The translations under genes and the position numbers were made by a program. A stretch of DNA of 51,201 nt, from the NCBI GenBank assembly GCA_002415855.1, contig DIAS01000136.1, forward strand, positions 1 through 51,201, in the 5' to 3' direction. Source of the stretch: Bacteroidales bacterium UBA5072. Lineage in GTDB: Bacteria; Bacteroidota; Bacteroidia; Bacteroidales; UBA10428. Of this stretch, positions 40,712 through 50,058 are shown piece by piece. The notes under the pieces were generated by a model, which made no database searches, was not told the origin of the DNA, and saw nothing but the letters and a program-made list of their open reading frames with translations. The first letter of the stretch is position 1. Each line of letters opens with the position of its first letter.

Positions 40712-42063
40712 TACTGGACAACCAGCGGAGTTTTTTTAAAGCCGGGAATACCCTTGATGCAGGATCCAGGATAAAAACACTGAAGAAACTCCGTTCATTA
40801 ATCATACAGCATGAGCAGGAAATCAAGGATGCTTTGTGGAAAGATTTTCACAAACCGGAGTTTGAAGTAATCGCCACCGAATCGAGGTTCGTTCTGAAAG
40901 AGCTCAACCTGGCCATTCGCAGCCTAAAGAAATGGTCCGGATCAAAAATGGTATGGACTCCGCTAATGCATTTTTTGTCATACAGTTATATCACGCCGCA
41001 GCCCTTTGGTCAGGTGCTCATATTATCACCCTGGAATTACCCGTTTCAGCTGGCCTTCCTGCCCTTACTGAGCGCATTGGCTGCCGGGAATTGTGTAGTG
41101 CTCAAGGTTTCGCAGCAGGTACCTCATATAACAGCTGTAATGCAGAAAATACTGGCCAGATTTCCAAAAGAGCTGGTTATCATGATCAATGGAGATCACG
41201 CGGTAAGCGAATACCTCCTCAGTTACAAATTTGACTATATCTTCTTTACGGGCAGCACGAAAGTCGGGAAATATGTTATGCAAAAAGCGTCCGAAAATTT
41301 GATCCCTGTTTCACTGGAACTTGGTGGCAAAAATCCGTGTGTTGTGACGGCAGATGCCCGGCTCGATTATGCCGCAAAAAGAATTGCCTGGGGAAAATTC
41401 ATGAATGCAGGACAAACCTGCATATGTTCTGATTACCTGCTGGTCGATCAAAAAATAAAAGACAGGTTTCTTGAACTGATCTCGAACGAGATCAAAGCTT
41501 TCTATGGTGAAGATCCGGAAAAGAGCAATGATTATGCAAGAATTGTCAATACCGGGAACATCAGTAGAATATCGGCCCTTTTAGATGCCGGCCAAATAGT
41601 CATTGGAGGCACTATTGATCATGAAACATGTTATGTTGCGCCTACAGTAATAAAAGATATAAAGCCGGATGATCCGATTATGCAGGAAGAAATTTTCGGG
41701 CCGGTATTACCGGTGATAGTCTATGAACAGTTTGATGAAGTCTATGGGATCATTGAAAAGAATCCGAAACCTCTGGCCACCTATATCTTTACCCAGAATA
41801 AAAAGCTAGCACGTGAGTTTCTTCGGAAGACTCAAAGCGGTACTGCCGGGATCAATGAAACTGTCATGCAGATCGCTTCACCTTATCTCCCTTATGGAGG
41901 AGTCGGGGAGAGTGGCCTGGGGAGGTATCACGGGAAAAAATCGTTCGAAACTTTCTCCAATATGCGTTCGGTTTTGGTGAAATCCAATCTGTTGGACATC
42001 ACCTTAAGGTATCCGCCTTATAACAGCTTTAAAGAAAAAGTGCTGACCCTTCTCATGAAATAA
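40687..42063 (+). CDS. Aldehyde dehydrogenase (class 3 / fatty aldehyde type)
   Basis: A 458-residue NAD(P)-dependent dehydrogenase. The active-site glutamate E211 (SLELGGKNPCVV), the nucleophile C245 (AGQTCICSDY), the cofactor loop FFTGSTKVG and EEIFGPVLPV are present. Length and the missing N-terminal extension fit ALDH3-like enzymes acting on fatty or aromatic aldehydes. A hydrophobic C-terminal tail (FKEKVLTLLMK) could aid membrane association. Its start lies within the GMC oxidase gene, so the two probably oxidise an alcohol to an acid in two steps. Confidence 0.94.
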   Translation: MEKEDIQLILDNQRSFFKAGNTLDAGSRIKTLKKLRSLIIQHEQEIKDALWKDFHKPEFEVIATESRFVLKELNLAIRSLKKWSGSKMVWTPLMHFLSYSYITPQPFGQVLILSPWNYPFQLAFLPLLSALAAGNCVVLKVSQQVPHITAVMQKILARFPKELVIMINGDHAVSEYLLSYKFDYIFFTGSTKVGKYVMQKASENLIPVSLELGGKNPCVVTADARLDYAAKRIAWGKFMNAGQTCICSDYLLVDQKIKDRFLELISNEIKAFYGEDPEKSNDYARIVNTGNISRISALLDAGQIVIGGTIDHETCYVAPTVIKDIKPDDPIMQEEIFGPVLPVIVYEQFDEVYGIIEKNPKPLATYIFTQNKKLAREFLRKTQSGTAGINETVMQIASPYLPYGGVGESGLGRYHGKKSFETFSNMRSVLVKSNLLDITLRYPPYNSFKEKVLTLLMK

Positions 42064-42080
42064 TGCAACCATTAAGGGTG

Positions 42081-43913
42081 CTATGGTATTAACTGCAGGA
42101 CCCGGTAGCTGTGTGGCTGAATTGTCAATTCAAATCTGCTGCCGGTTGTCATTGCCCTTCCCCAAACAAACGGACTGTTGCCTGTTTCTCCCTTGATGGT
42201 TTCACCGGTTATCAGATCGATCAGGTTGTTGTCAGAAGGCCCGTTTACAGCAATTTTAACAGTAACGGGCTCAGGAAGGAATGATTCCGCAATGAATGTT
42301 GCGTTGTCATAGCAGAAAAGGCTAACCTGTGAAGGGCCTTCCAGTCTGAAAGGCACATCCTGGGTCACTATTGCCCTAATGCGGTTAAGGACTTCGGTCG
42401 GGTACTGGTAAAGGTCGGAGAAGTTATCGGGGATGGTGAGTACATACAAGTATGCTTTTGAATACTGGCCCATGTGAAGGACAGGCCAACCGGTAGCGCC
42501 CTTCCTGGCCGAAATATCTTCCCATGAATCATTGGTAAGGTAGTCTATTTGGGGGATCAGGATCTCCTGCTGTGAGCGGAGATTTCCACTCCAGCCAACA
42601 ACAAAGTCCTGGACCAGTGCTTTTCTATCGGTATACCTCAGCTCAACGATATCTTCAATTCCTTTTCCCTGCAAAGCTTTCAGAAGGCCGGAGGTGATCA
42701 TGACATTTTTCCCGGCTTGAAGGCGTTCCTTGATTTTCTGAACGATTTGCGGATCAAATACGGCTGACTCGGTGAGGAGGATCATTTTAGGATCAGTGGG
42801 GAACGTGGGCTGGATATCCATGGGGATCCCGATCATACCCAGGTAATTCTGAAGAAAATCCTCACCTGTGGCATGAAAAGGCCGGTAACTTGCAATACCA
42901 ACGGGTTTTCCCAGCTTTCCCAGGAATGCATCCGCCTTTTCGAATGTGATACCTGCGGCATCTGCATAGGTAGCAGGAAATCCTTTGTTATCATCCTGCC
43001 ATTTGGCGCGGAGCTCAGGCCTGACCGCTTCTTTAATCTGACGGTAATCAAACAGAGTTATTTCAGGGGCTTTAGCAAAGAGTGTCAGCCAAAGTTGTTC
43101 AGCATAGCGGTCGATAGATAAAATAGCTCCCGGATCGACCCATCCACCTCCGTTACGGCCGGGAGCGATGTTCTCAAAATAGCGGAAAATCAGGTAACTT
43201 TCATACTGTTGCAGATGTTGGGCTGTAATCACCGGGTCACGCGTTTCCGTACCCGTGTAAATGCCGTCGAAAATTTCAGGTCCGGTCTCCAGATTGAATC
43301 CGAGCCCCTGGAAGTGCTCGTACCAGTTTGGATATTTGATTACTACCTTCACATTGGGATTTACGGCTCTTGCAGGATCGATAATAAGCTCAAGAGCAGC
43401 ATCGGTCATCAGCTTCAGCCTGTAATCCGTCCAGCTGAGGTCGCCCTTTGCCTTAATGCACAAATCACATTTGCAGCTGGTAAAGAAGAAATCATCGAGG
43501 ATGAATTCATCAAAATGACGTGCGGTAAATTCGGCGATCTCCCTGGCCTTCTGTCGGTGGTCGGGATTTGAATAGCAAAAAGTCTCAAAATGATTTCTTT
43601 CATCCATGGTGAATGTAATGCCTCCGGCCACTTTAACACCTCTTGATTCGAAGAACTTCTTTGCAGCTTCCAGTGTCTTATCCTCCACAATGATTTTATC
43701 CCGGTGGGTCTCAAGGTATATCTTATCTACCTTCAATTGACTGGTGATGCCGTTCCAGGTTGCTTCAAGCATTTTCAGATCTGACATATCACGCACTTCA
43801 TATGCGCGGGCGTAAACCGATACGGCAAAGTTCTTATAATTGGCGGGCTGCTGTGCGACAGTCCCCTCCCATAACAATGCTGTCATGAGGATAGCTGACA
43901 AAAATATTTTCAT
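42081..43913 (-). CDS. Large secreted protein with a TIM-barrel-like N-terminal part, function unknown
   Basis: A 610-residue protein with a signal peptide (about 1-20, ending VAQQ). The N-terminal about 350 residues look like a glycoside-hydrolase-type barrel: strand/helix pattern, KVAGGITF, then FILDDFFFTSCKCDLC, where D140/D141 sit at a strand end before a C147-X-C149-X2-C152 cluster, then KVVIKYPNWYEHFQ, FDGIYTGTETR and ITLFDYRQ. The middle (about 350-470) resembles a glutamine amidotransferase-like beta-galactosidase domain (MILLTESAVFDPQIVQKI, AGKNVMITSGLL). The C-terminus looks beta-rich. Function is probably carbohydrate-related, but no catalytic pair is certain. It is divergent from an SMP-30-like gene. 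Confidence 0.75.
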   Translation of the reverse strand: MKIFLSAILMTALLWEGTVAQQPANYKNFAVSVYARAYEVRDMSDLKMLEATWNGITSQLKVDKIYLETHRDKIIVEDKTLEAAKKFFESRGVKVAGGITFTMDERNHFETFCYSNPDHRQKAREIAEFTARHFDEFILDDFFFTSCKCDLCIKAKGDLSWTDYRLKLMTDAALELIIDPARAVNPNVKVVIKYPNWYEHFQGLGFNLETGPEIFDGIYTGTETRDPVITAQHLQQYESYLIFRYFENIAPGRNGGGWVDPGAILSIDRYAEQLWLTLFAKAPEITLFDYRQIKEAVRPELRAKWQDDNKGFPATYADAAGITFEKADAFLGKLGKPVGIASYRPFHATGEDFLQNYLGMIGIPMDIQPTFPTDPKMILLTESAVFDPQIVQKIKERLQAGKNVMITSGLLKALQGKGIEDIVELRYTDRKALVQDFVVGWSGNLRSQQEILIPQIDYLTNDSWEDISARKGATGWPVLHMGQYSKAYLYVLTIPDNFSDLYQYPTEVLNRIRAIVTQDVPFRLEGPSQVSLFCYDNATFIAESFLPEPVTVKIAVNGPSDNNLIDLITGETIKGETGNSPFVWGRAMTTGSRFELTIQPHSYRVLQLIP

Positions 43914-43976
43914 GATTATTGGGGGTAAAAATGAATACTAAATATAGGGTTTCTTCCTATTTTTATTTAAAAAAAT

Positions 43977-44876
43977 ATGCATAATCAACTCTTCTGTCTC
44001 GTATTTCTGGTCTCCTGTTCCTGGCTCCAGGCACAAATGCAGGGGCTGCCGGAAAATATTCTGGCCAGAAATACTTTTCCGTTCAGGGCAGGCTCGGGAT
44101 ATGGCTTTACCGAGGGATCATCCGCAGCGGCTGATGGCAGGGTATTTTTTACCGACCAACCGAATGATAGAATTTATGTTTGGGATGAAAAATCAGGGAT
44201 TCAATTGTTTAAGGAGGCGTGCGAAAGATCAAACGGCACATACTTTGACAGCACCGGGAACCTATATGCCTGTGCCGACCTGTATAACAAAATAGTAAAG
44301 TTTGCACCGGACGGTCAAATGACAGAAGTTTACTCCCGGGGTTATTCCGGGCAGCCTTTCAACGGGCCCAATGATCTTTGGATTGACCGGCACGGGGGTA
44401 TTTATTTTACGGATCCCTATTATCAGCGGGATTACTGGGAGGCCGGGCATCATAAAACCCAGGAAGTTGAAGCGGTTTATTACCTGGATCCGTCAGGCAG
44501 GCTGATCCGTATTATAACTGATCTGGGTCAGCCCAACGGTATCGTTGGCACTCCTGACGGCAAAGTACTTTATGTTGCTGACATTCAGGGTAGAACAACC
44601 TGGAAATACGCGATCAATCCCGATGGTTCCCTGGGCAATAAAACCTTTTTCACTGCCTTGGGATCAGATGGAATGACACTCGACAGCTCAGGGAACGTGT
44701 ATCTGACTTTTGGCAAAGTAGTTGTAATCAACCCCGCTGGAGAAAAACTTGGTGAAATTGAACTTCCAGAGGCCCCTTCCAACGTATGCTTCGGTGGAGG
44801 AGACAGAAAAACCCTGTTTATTACGGCAAGGACTTCGGTTTATACCTTACGGATGAATATCGGCGGAGTGGAATAG
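43977..44876 (+). CDS. Secreted SMP-30/gluconolactonase-like protein
   Basis: A 299-residue beta-propeller with a signal peptide (about 1-19). Blade motifs with likely metal ligands are FTEGSSAAADGRVFFTD, FNGPNDLWIDRHGGIYFTDP, LGQPNGIVGTPDGKVLYVAD and SDGMTLDSSGNVYLTF; E, N and D fit the family calcium site. Such enzymes hydrolyse sugar or aryl lactones. Divergent from the 610-residue secreted protein, so a joint role in sugar breakdown is possible. Confidence 0.9.
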   Translation: MHNQLFCLVFLVSCSWLQAQMQGLPENILARNTFPFRAGSGYGFTEGSSAAADGRVFFTDQPNDRIYVWDEKSGIQLFKEACERSNGTYFDSTGNLYACADLYNKIVKFAPDGQMTEVYSRGYSGQPFNGPNDLWIDRHGGIYFTDPYYQRDYWEAGHHKTQEVEAVYYLDPSGRLIRIITDLGQPNGIVGTPDGKVLYVADIQGRTTWKYAINPDGSLGNKTFFTALGSDGMTLDSSGNVYLTFGKVVVINPAGEKLGEIELPEAPSNVCFGGGDRKTLFITARTSVYTLRMNIGGVE

Positions 44877-44906
44877 GTAAGGGACGAGTCCCTGCGCCCT
44901 TGTTCC

Positions 44907-45671
44907 TTATTCTTTACCCTTGCTTAATATTTCGACGGTCTTTCGGTAACCTACATCAAAAAGCTCCGGTGCCTTTTTCATGTCAATCATGCTGTAATTG
45001 ACTATTTCTGACGGCTCGATAAATATATCGAACAGATGTTGTTTAGGTCGCATTTCGGAAGCAATTGCCAGGTGAAAAGAGCGCTCGGCGATGTGGACCA
45101 TTCCTTTAAGCTGATCAATGGGTCCGGTGGGATTGATATAAACACCGATTAGTTTTTTGCATTCACCGGCAATGGGTTCAACCGGCAGATTGTTCATAAT
45201 GCCTCCGTCGATATAGGGTATTTTGTTGATCAATACCGCTTCAAAAAGCACAGGAACACAGGAGGAGGCCAGGATAGCATCAACCAGGTTCCCTTCCCGG
45301 AAGTATTCGCTTTTGCCGACAATCAGGTTGGTGGCAGTTACAACCAGGGGAATTTTCAGTTGATCGAAAGTTTTGGCGCGCAGGTTTTTTAACAGGGTTT
45401 CCTTTAATCCTGTTGCTCTGAAGAATCCGGTTTTCGGTACCGTCATCTCCATAAATTCAAAAATACTTTTCCTTGTGTAGATTTCCAGGATTTCTTCAGG
45501 AGCAAATCCGTCGGCATATAATACTCCTGCAATAGCACCTGCGCTGACACCTGAAATTATTTCAGGTGTCATGTCGAATTCTTCCAGGGCTTTCAACACG
45601 CCCAGGTGTGTGAATCCCCTGGCTGCCCCGCCACTGAGCACAATGCCTATGTTGTACTTCTTTACTTTCAT
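44907..45671 (-). CDS. Patatin-like phospholipase
   Basis: A 254-residue lipid acyl hydrolase with the oxyanion loop SGGAARG (13-19), the nucleophile S43 in GVSAG and D155 in the DGG motif (YIDGGIMNNLP), forming the Ser-Asp dyad. No signal peptide, so probably cytoplasmic or membrane-associated. The start overlaps the lpxK stop by 4 nt (ATGA), showing tight coupling to lipid A synthesis. Confidence 0.94.
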   Translation of the reverse strand: MKVKKYNIGIVLSGGAARGFTHLGVLKALEEFDMTPEIISGVSAGAIAGVLYADGFAPEEILEIYTRKSIFEFMEMTVPKTGFFRATGLKETLLKNLRAKTFDQLKIPLVVTATNLIVGKSEYFREGNLVDAILASSCVPVLFEAVLINKIPYIDGGIMNNLPVEPIAGECKKLIGVYINPTGPIDQLKGMVHIAERSFHLAIASEMRPKQHLFDIFIEPSEIVNYSMIDMKKAPELFDVGYRKTVEILSKGKE

Positions 45672-46759
45672 AGAGCTTTTTTCAGATATTTGTAGACTTT
45701 TTTAACAAAGTGCTTTTCTCCTTTTGCCTGAAATTTCACCTCAACAGGGATATAATAAAAAGCTTTCCTGAAATCTTTATCGGGTATATCAATCTCCTGA
45801 AGCCTGACTGCATCTTTTTCGGTAACAATAATGCATTTTTCAACCAGTTCGATTGTCTTGAACCTGTTTTTGATCTGCTGGATGTCCCTGGATTCAAATT
45901 GATGATGATCACTGAAAGATATTTCATCGTCAATGCGCAGGTATTGGTCGAGAAACTGTCTCAAAGGTAATGGATTGGCGATTCCCGTTACCAGTAAAAC
46001 GCCAGTGCGCAATTTGCGAAGGTACCTGTAGGGGACTGGATATTGCAGTCCGTAACGATCGGGAAAAACCGGTACCGGCGCCCCGTAAGTATAGCTTGTG
46101 AAGAAAACATCCTGCTTTCTGGCGGGGTGCAAACGAACAATGAAATCAGACCTTTCCTGTACTGAAAGATTATCTGGGCACTTGGTGACAATAATAATAT
46201 CGGCCCGTTTCGCACATCGCACAGGTTCCCTAAGATTACCCGCCGGCAGGAGATAATCAGTGAAAAGAGGGCGATTGTAATCGATGAGTAAAATAGAGAG
46301 ACCCGGTTGGATGTAACGATGCTGAAAAGCATCATCGAGGATAACCAGGTCTAGTTTAGGAATGTTTTCGATCAGCTTTCTAACACCGAAAACACGGTCA
46401 CGTTCAACAGCAACATGCACATCGGGAAATTTCAGTTTCATCTGACGGGGTTCATCACCGATGTCCGTGACCCCTGATTTTGAAGATGCGAGGATGAAAT
46501 TTTTCGTCTTCCGCCGGTATCCTCTGCTCAGAACTGCAATCTTATATTCGTTTTTCAGCAAATTGATCAGGAACTCTACATGAGGGGTCTTTCCCGTACC
46601 ACCAACGGTTATGTTTCCCACAGATATTACAGGCAGTCCAAATTTTACGGACCTGAGGATCCGCAGATCAAAAAGCAGATTTCTTACCTGAACAGCCAGA
46701 CCATACAGGTAGGACAAGGGCAGTAATGCAGGTCTTGCTATGTGCCTGAGGCCCGCCAT
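45668..46759 (-). CDS. lpxK: Tetraacyldisaccharide 4'-kinase
   Basis: A 363-residue membrane-associated kinase that phosphorylates the lipid A precursor at the 4' position. It has the P-loop VGGTGKTP (52-59) after the hydrophobic N-terminus, then AVLSRGYRRK, DIGDEPRQM, LVILDDAFQHRYI and LLPAGNLREP. The 12-nt gap after sppA and the overlap with patatin indicate one envelope operon: sppA, lpxK, patatin. Confidence 0.95.
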   Translation of the reverse strand: MAGLRHIARPALLPLSYLYGLAVQVRNLLFDLRILRSVKFGLPVISVGNITVGGTGKTPHVEFLINLLKNEYKIAVLSRGYRRKTKNFILASSKSGVTDIGDEPRQMKLKFPDVHVAVERDRVFGVRKLIENIPKLDLVILDDAFQHRYIQPGLSILLIDYNRPLFTDYLLPAGNLREPVRCAKRADIIIVTKCPDNLSVQERSDFIVRLHPARKQDVFFTSYTYGAPVPVFPDRYGLQYPVPYRYLRKLRTGVLLVTGIANPLPLRQFLDQYLRIDDEISFSDHHQFESRDIQQIKNRFKTIELVEKCIIVTEKDAVRLQEIDIPDKDFRKAFYYIPVEVKFQAKGEKHFVKKVYKYLKKAL

Positions 46760-46771
46760 GATAAAACAAAT

Positions 46772-48541
46772 TTAATGTATGGTTATCTCATACGGCATCC
46801 GCGCCTGAATCCTGTCGGCTTTCAATACCTGTTTTATGAGCCGGTATTGTTTATAGTGTTCTGACAACTCCTGTCGCAGCAGGCTTTCTTTCACATCGCC
46901 TGAAAGCTCCTTCATAATTTGTGCAAAAGGCTCTTCCTGCTTTGGAAGTTCAGTGATCCGATAATGATCAAGCTTTGCCTTTTTTGCTGCCAGTTCGATA
47001 GCGGTGGTTAAACCGCCCAGCGTATCTGCAAGTCCAAGCTCCACAGCGTTTTTCCCACTCCATACCCGACCTTCGGCTATTTTGTCGACATTTTCGAAGG
47101 GCATGTCTCTGCCGTCGGACACACGGGTAACAAAGGTGGTATAGGTTTCATCAATCATGTTCTGAAGGGTCATTCGTTCAGCCGGGGCAAGGGGTCTGTA
47201 AACAGAACCAAAATCGGAATAAGTATTTGTAGTTTCAACATCGGTAGTAATACCGAGCTTGTTTTCAAGAAAGTCCCCGGCGTTCACAAGCAGGCCAAAA
47301 ACACCGATTGATCCGGTGATGGTATTGGGACTGGCAACAATGCTGTCTGCGGCAGCAACAATATAATAACCTCCTGATGCAGCCACATCACCCATGGAAG
47401 CGATCACAGGCTTAACCTGCCGTGCCATGTACAATTCGCGCCAGATTACTTCAGAGGCAAGTGCACTGCCACCGGGAGAATTAACCCTGAAAACGATGGC
47501 TTTGATTGAAGAGTCCTCACGCGCTTCGCGGATGGTGGCGGCAATCTTACCGGAACCTATCATTCCTTCCGACTGTTCACCGGTTATAATGTCGCCCTCG
47601 GCATAAATCACTGCAATTTTATTGCGTGAATAACCCTTTGCCTCACGTGATTTGGGAGCCCTCAGGTATTTCTGGTGGGTTATGAAATCCAGGTTTTTAG
47701 ATTTATCTACGTGAACAAGACTTGCAAGCGTGTCGAGCACCTGATCTTTGTAAAGTGTCGTATCAATCAGACCGTACGCAATAGTCGATGCATTGTTCCA
47801 CATCAGCAAACTATCAGCAAAGTTATTCAACCTGTCCACGGTAATGTTTCGGCTGGCGGCAATTTGCCCTGCCATATGGGCCCAAATGGAACCAACATAA
47901 GTCCGGATCTGTTCCCGGTTCTCCGGGCTCATTTTATCATACATGAATGGTTCAACCGCACTTTTGAATTTACCATGACGGATAATCTCAGGTTCGATAT
48001 CCAATTTTTCGAGCGTCTTCTTGTAAAACATGAGTTCAGCACTTAATCCAATCAGGTTGACAGAGCCGCCCGGATTCAGATAAATTTTGTCAGCCACGGA
48101 AGCGAGATAATACGATCCCTGGGTATAGGTATCGCTGAAGGCTACAATGAATTTGCCCGTTTTTTTGAATTCCAACAACGCGTTACGGATTTCCTCAATT
48201 GTAGCAATACCTGTTTGCAAACCGGAAAGTTCCAGGTAGATGCCCTTGATGTTTTCATCCGTACCTGCCTTGGTGAGGTTGTTCAGGATATCATTTAAAC
48301 CGAGTGCGTTGTTTGCTCCAATACCGGTAAGGTTATAAACAAACATCGGAAAAGGTGACCTTCTGTCATTGATCGGCTGATTCAATTTCAACATCAGGAT
48401 GGTATTCGATTTAATGTCAACAGGTTTATCCTGGGATGAAACCAGGGTGGTAATAATACCTAAAGTAATAAAGAAGATGATCAGCAAAGCAATCAAAACG
48501 CCCAGTATGCTTGCCAGCAAATATTTGAAAAAGCTTTTCAT
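46772..48541 (-). CDS. sppA: Signal peptide peptidase SppA, 67-kDa type
   Basis: A 589-residue membrane protease that degrades signal peptides. One N-terminal transmembrane segment (about 7-33) is followed by two tandem ClpP-like domains. The catalytic lysine is K193 (GKFKSAVEPF) in the first and the serine S389 (GDVAASGGYYI) in the second, matching the E. coli Lys/Ser arrangement. First gene of the sppA-lpxK-patatin operon. Confidence 0.95.
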   Translation of the reverse strand: MKSFFKYLLASILGVLIALLIIFFITLGIITTLVSSQDKPVDIKSNTILMLKLNQPINDRRSPFPMFVYNLTGIGANNALGLNDILNNLTKAGTDENIKGIYLELSGLQTGIATIEEIRNALLEFKKTGKFIVAFSDTYTQGSYYLASVADKIYLNPGGSVNLIGLSAELMFYKKTLEKLDIEPEIIRHGKFKSAVEPFMYDKMSPENREQIRTYVGSIWAHMAGQIAASRNITVDRLNNFADSLLMWNNASTIAYGLIDTTLYKDQVLDTLASLVHVDKSKNLDFITHQKYLRAPKSREAKGYSRNKIAVIYAEGDIITGEQSEGMIGSGKIAATIREAREDSSIKAIVFRVNSPGGSALASEVIWRELYMARQVKPVIASMGDVAASGGYYIVAAADSIVASPNTITGSIGVFGLLVNAGDFLENKLGITTDVETTNTYSDFGSVYRPLAPAERMTLQNMIDETYTTFVTRVSDGRDMPFENVDKIAEGRVWSGKNAVELGLADTLGGLTTAIELAAKKAKLDHYRITELPKQEEPFAQIMKELSGDVKESLLRQELSEHYKQYRLIKQVLKADRIQARMPYEITIH

Positions 48542-48598
48542 GACAATAAGTTTAAAGGGTATTCAGCAACAATATTAATGAAATAACGGGAATTCCCC

Positions 48599-48606
48599 TA
48601 ATTTTG
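48599..48606 (+). promoter_or_regulatory. Putative -7 box of folK
   Basis: TAATTTTG, a perfect TAnnTTTG, 17 nt before the folK ATG. No -33 match at the usual spacing. Confidence 0.35.
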
Positions 48607-48623
48607 CACATTAACAATAGCTT

Positions 48624-49109
48624 ATGCACCGGGTATTTTTGTCATTGGGCAGCAATCTGGGGCGGCGACGGGCCAACCTGAAAAAAGCACTCAGGCTCAT
48701 GAATTCTTTACCGGGCATGATTTTGAGAGTATCGTCTCTTTATGAGACAGAGCCCTGGGGAAATTCACATGGAATGAATTTCTACAACCAGGTAATTGAA
48801 ATCAATACACAATTAGCACCTGATAAATTACTGGAAGAACTTGAGAGAATTGAAGTATTGTGCGGCAGGGTGCGTACATCAGAACAATTTGCTCCCCGGA
48901 CACTTGACATTGACATCTTGTTCTATGACAGTGCGATTATCTTTGAGGAGCAACTGAAAATTCCACATCCGATGATCCAGCAGCGCAGGTTCGTTCTACT
49001 ACCCCTGTCAGAAATTGCACCGGGAGTCATCCATCCGGTATTACAAAAGACCATCAGTCAGCTTCTGAGGGAGTGTACAGATGAAAAGAAAGTTCTGAAA
49101 GTCAGATAA
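48624..49109 (+). CDS. folK: 2-amino-4-hydroxy-6-hydroxymethyldihydropteridine diphosphokinase
   Basis: A 161-residue folate-pathway enzyme that transfers pyrophosphate to hydroxymethyl-dihydropterin. It shows LSLGSNLGRRRANL, VSSLYETEPWG, FYNQVIEI, the signature FAPRTLDIDILFYD and IPHPMIQQRRFVLLPLSEIAP. The 3' end overlaps the convergent FemAB/GNAT-like gene by 52 nt, an unusually long tail-to-tail overlap. Confidence 0.94.
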   Translation: MHRVFLSLGSNLGRRRANLKKALRLMNSLPGMILRVSSLYETEPWGNSHGMNFYNQVIEINTQLAPDKLLEELERIEVLCGRVRTSEQFAPRTLDIDILFYDSAIIFEEQLKIPHPMIQQRRFVLLPLSEIAPGVIHPVLQKTISQLLRECTDEKKVLKVR

Positions 49110-50023
49110 TTGATGAGCCATTTCTGTGGGAAAGGCAGTTTATTGCGCAATACCTCCAGCCAATGGCTTTTGTTTGCACCAAAGTCCTGATAGGTCACGG
49201 GCAGGGTAGGTGTATTTACTGATTCGAACAACAGGGTTGTATTGGTCTCAGCGTACTTGTTGATGATCCTGTCGATCAGAAATAAATGCGGGGCATCCTG
49301 AAACTTTTCCGGCGCAATGACCTGGAAAACCAAATTGATCCTGGTACCGAACCAGTCAATCAATGCCACCGATGAGAGTTCATTGTGGTGATCGTAGACA
49401 CCACAAAGTTCCCCTGATTTGTACCGGATCAGACCTGCCATTACTGAGCGCAGCAGCCTGAAATGGTTGCGGGTGATCTCATTGGGCAGGCGGATCTTCT
49501 TTTCAGCAATAAAACGGATCAGTTCATTGGGGGATAATCCTCCCGAAAAGCTGTATCCGTTTCCCGTCGCCATGTTCAATCGTCGCTTCAGATCAGGTGA
49601 ATAATCTGAGCTGAGCCTGTGATAAGCTTTAATCAGGTCAAGCTCATAGCGTACCTTTGGTTTTGGATCTTTAACCCTGGTATCTACCGGGTTGAATTTG
49701 TTCAACATGATCCGGAGATACCTGAAGTGATCCGGCACTGCCTGAATAAATGCAAAAGTTTTATCGGGAGTGACAGGGCTGTATGAAAAGATACCGAAAT
49801 CGAAGGCGAAGTATGGCAGGTAAATGATTTCTTTCCCAAGAAAACGCTTTATAGCCAGGGGCATCACGGTATCATAATTGCCTTCAACAAGTGCATCCCA
49901 GTCCTCACAAATAAGATCAAGAAACCAGGAGTACACGCAGTTATTCCCGTTATACGAGACCGTAATGCATTTGTCCCATGCCATTCTGTCGATACCGGAG
50001 TTTTTTACATATCGGATGTCCAT
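49058..50023 (-). CDS. FemAB/GNAT-like acyltransferase-fold protein, function unknown
   Basis: A 321-residue protein with the pattern of two GNAT-like halves: an N-terminal half with SWFLDLICEDWDALV, VMPLAIKRFLGKEIIYLPYFAFDFGIF and a C-terminal half with GLIRYKSGELCGVYDHHNELSSVALI, INLVFQVIAPEKF and LLFESVNTPTLPVTYQDFGA. This layout resembles FemAB-like proteins widespread in Bacteroidota, but I see no substrate clue. It overlaps folK by 52 nt. radC lies 35 nt upstream, so these two may be co-transcribed. Confidence 0.7.
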   Translation of the reverse strand: MDIRYVKNSGIDRMAWDKCITVSYNGNNCVYSWFLDLICEDWDALVEGNYDTVMPLAIKRFLGKEIIYLPYFAFDFGIFSYSPVTPDKTFAFIQAVPDHFRYLRIMLNKFNPVDTRVKDPKPKVRYELDLIKAYHRLSSDYSPDLKRRLNMATGNGYSFSGGLSPNELIRFIAEKKIRLPNEITRNHFRLLRSVMAGLIRYKSGELCGVYDHHNELSSVALIDWFGTRINLVFQVIAPEKFQDAPHLFLIDRIINKYAETNTTLLFESVNTPTLPVTYQDFGANKSHWLEVLRNKLPFPQKWLINYLTFRTFFSSVHSLRS

Positions 50024-50058
50024 GGGATACAGTTTTTAAGAATGGCCATGGCGCACGA

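Noticed and set aside
44878..44896. GGGAC-GA-GTCCC hairpin after the SMP-30-like gene as a terminator
   Set aside because: The loop would be only 2-4 nt and no T-run follows; not convincing.
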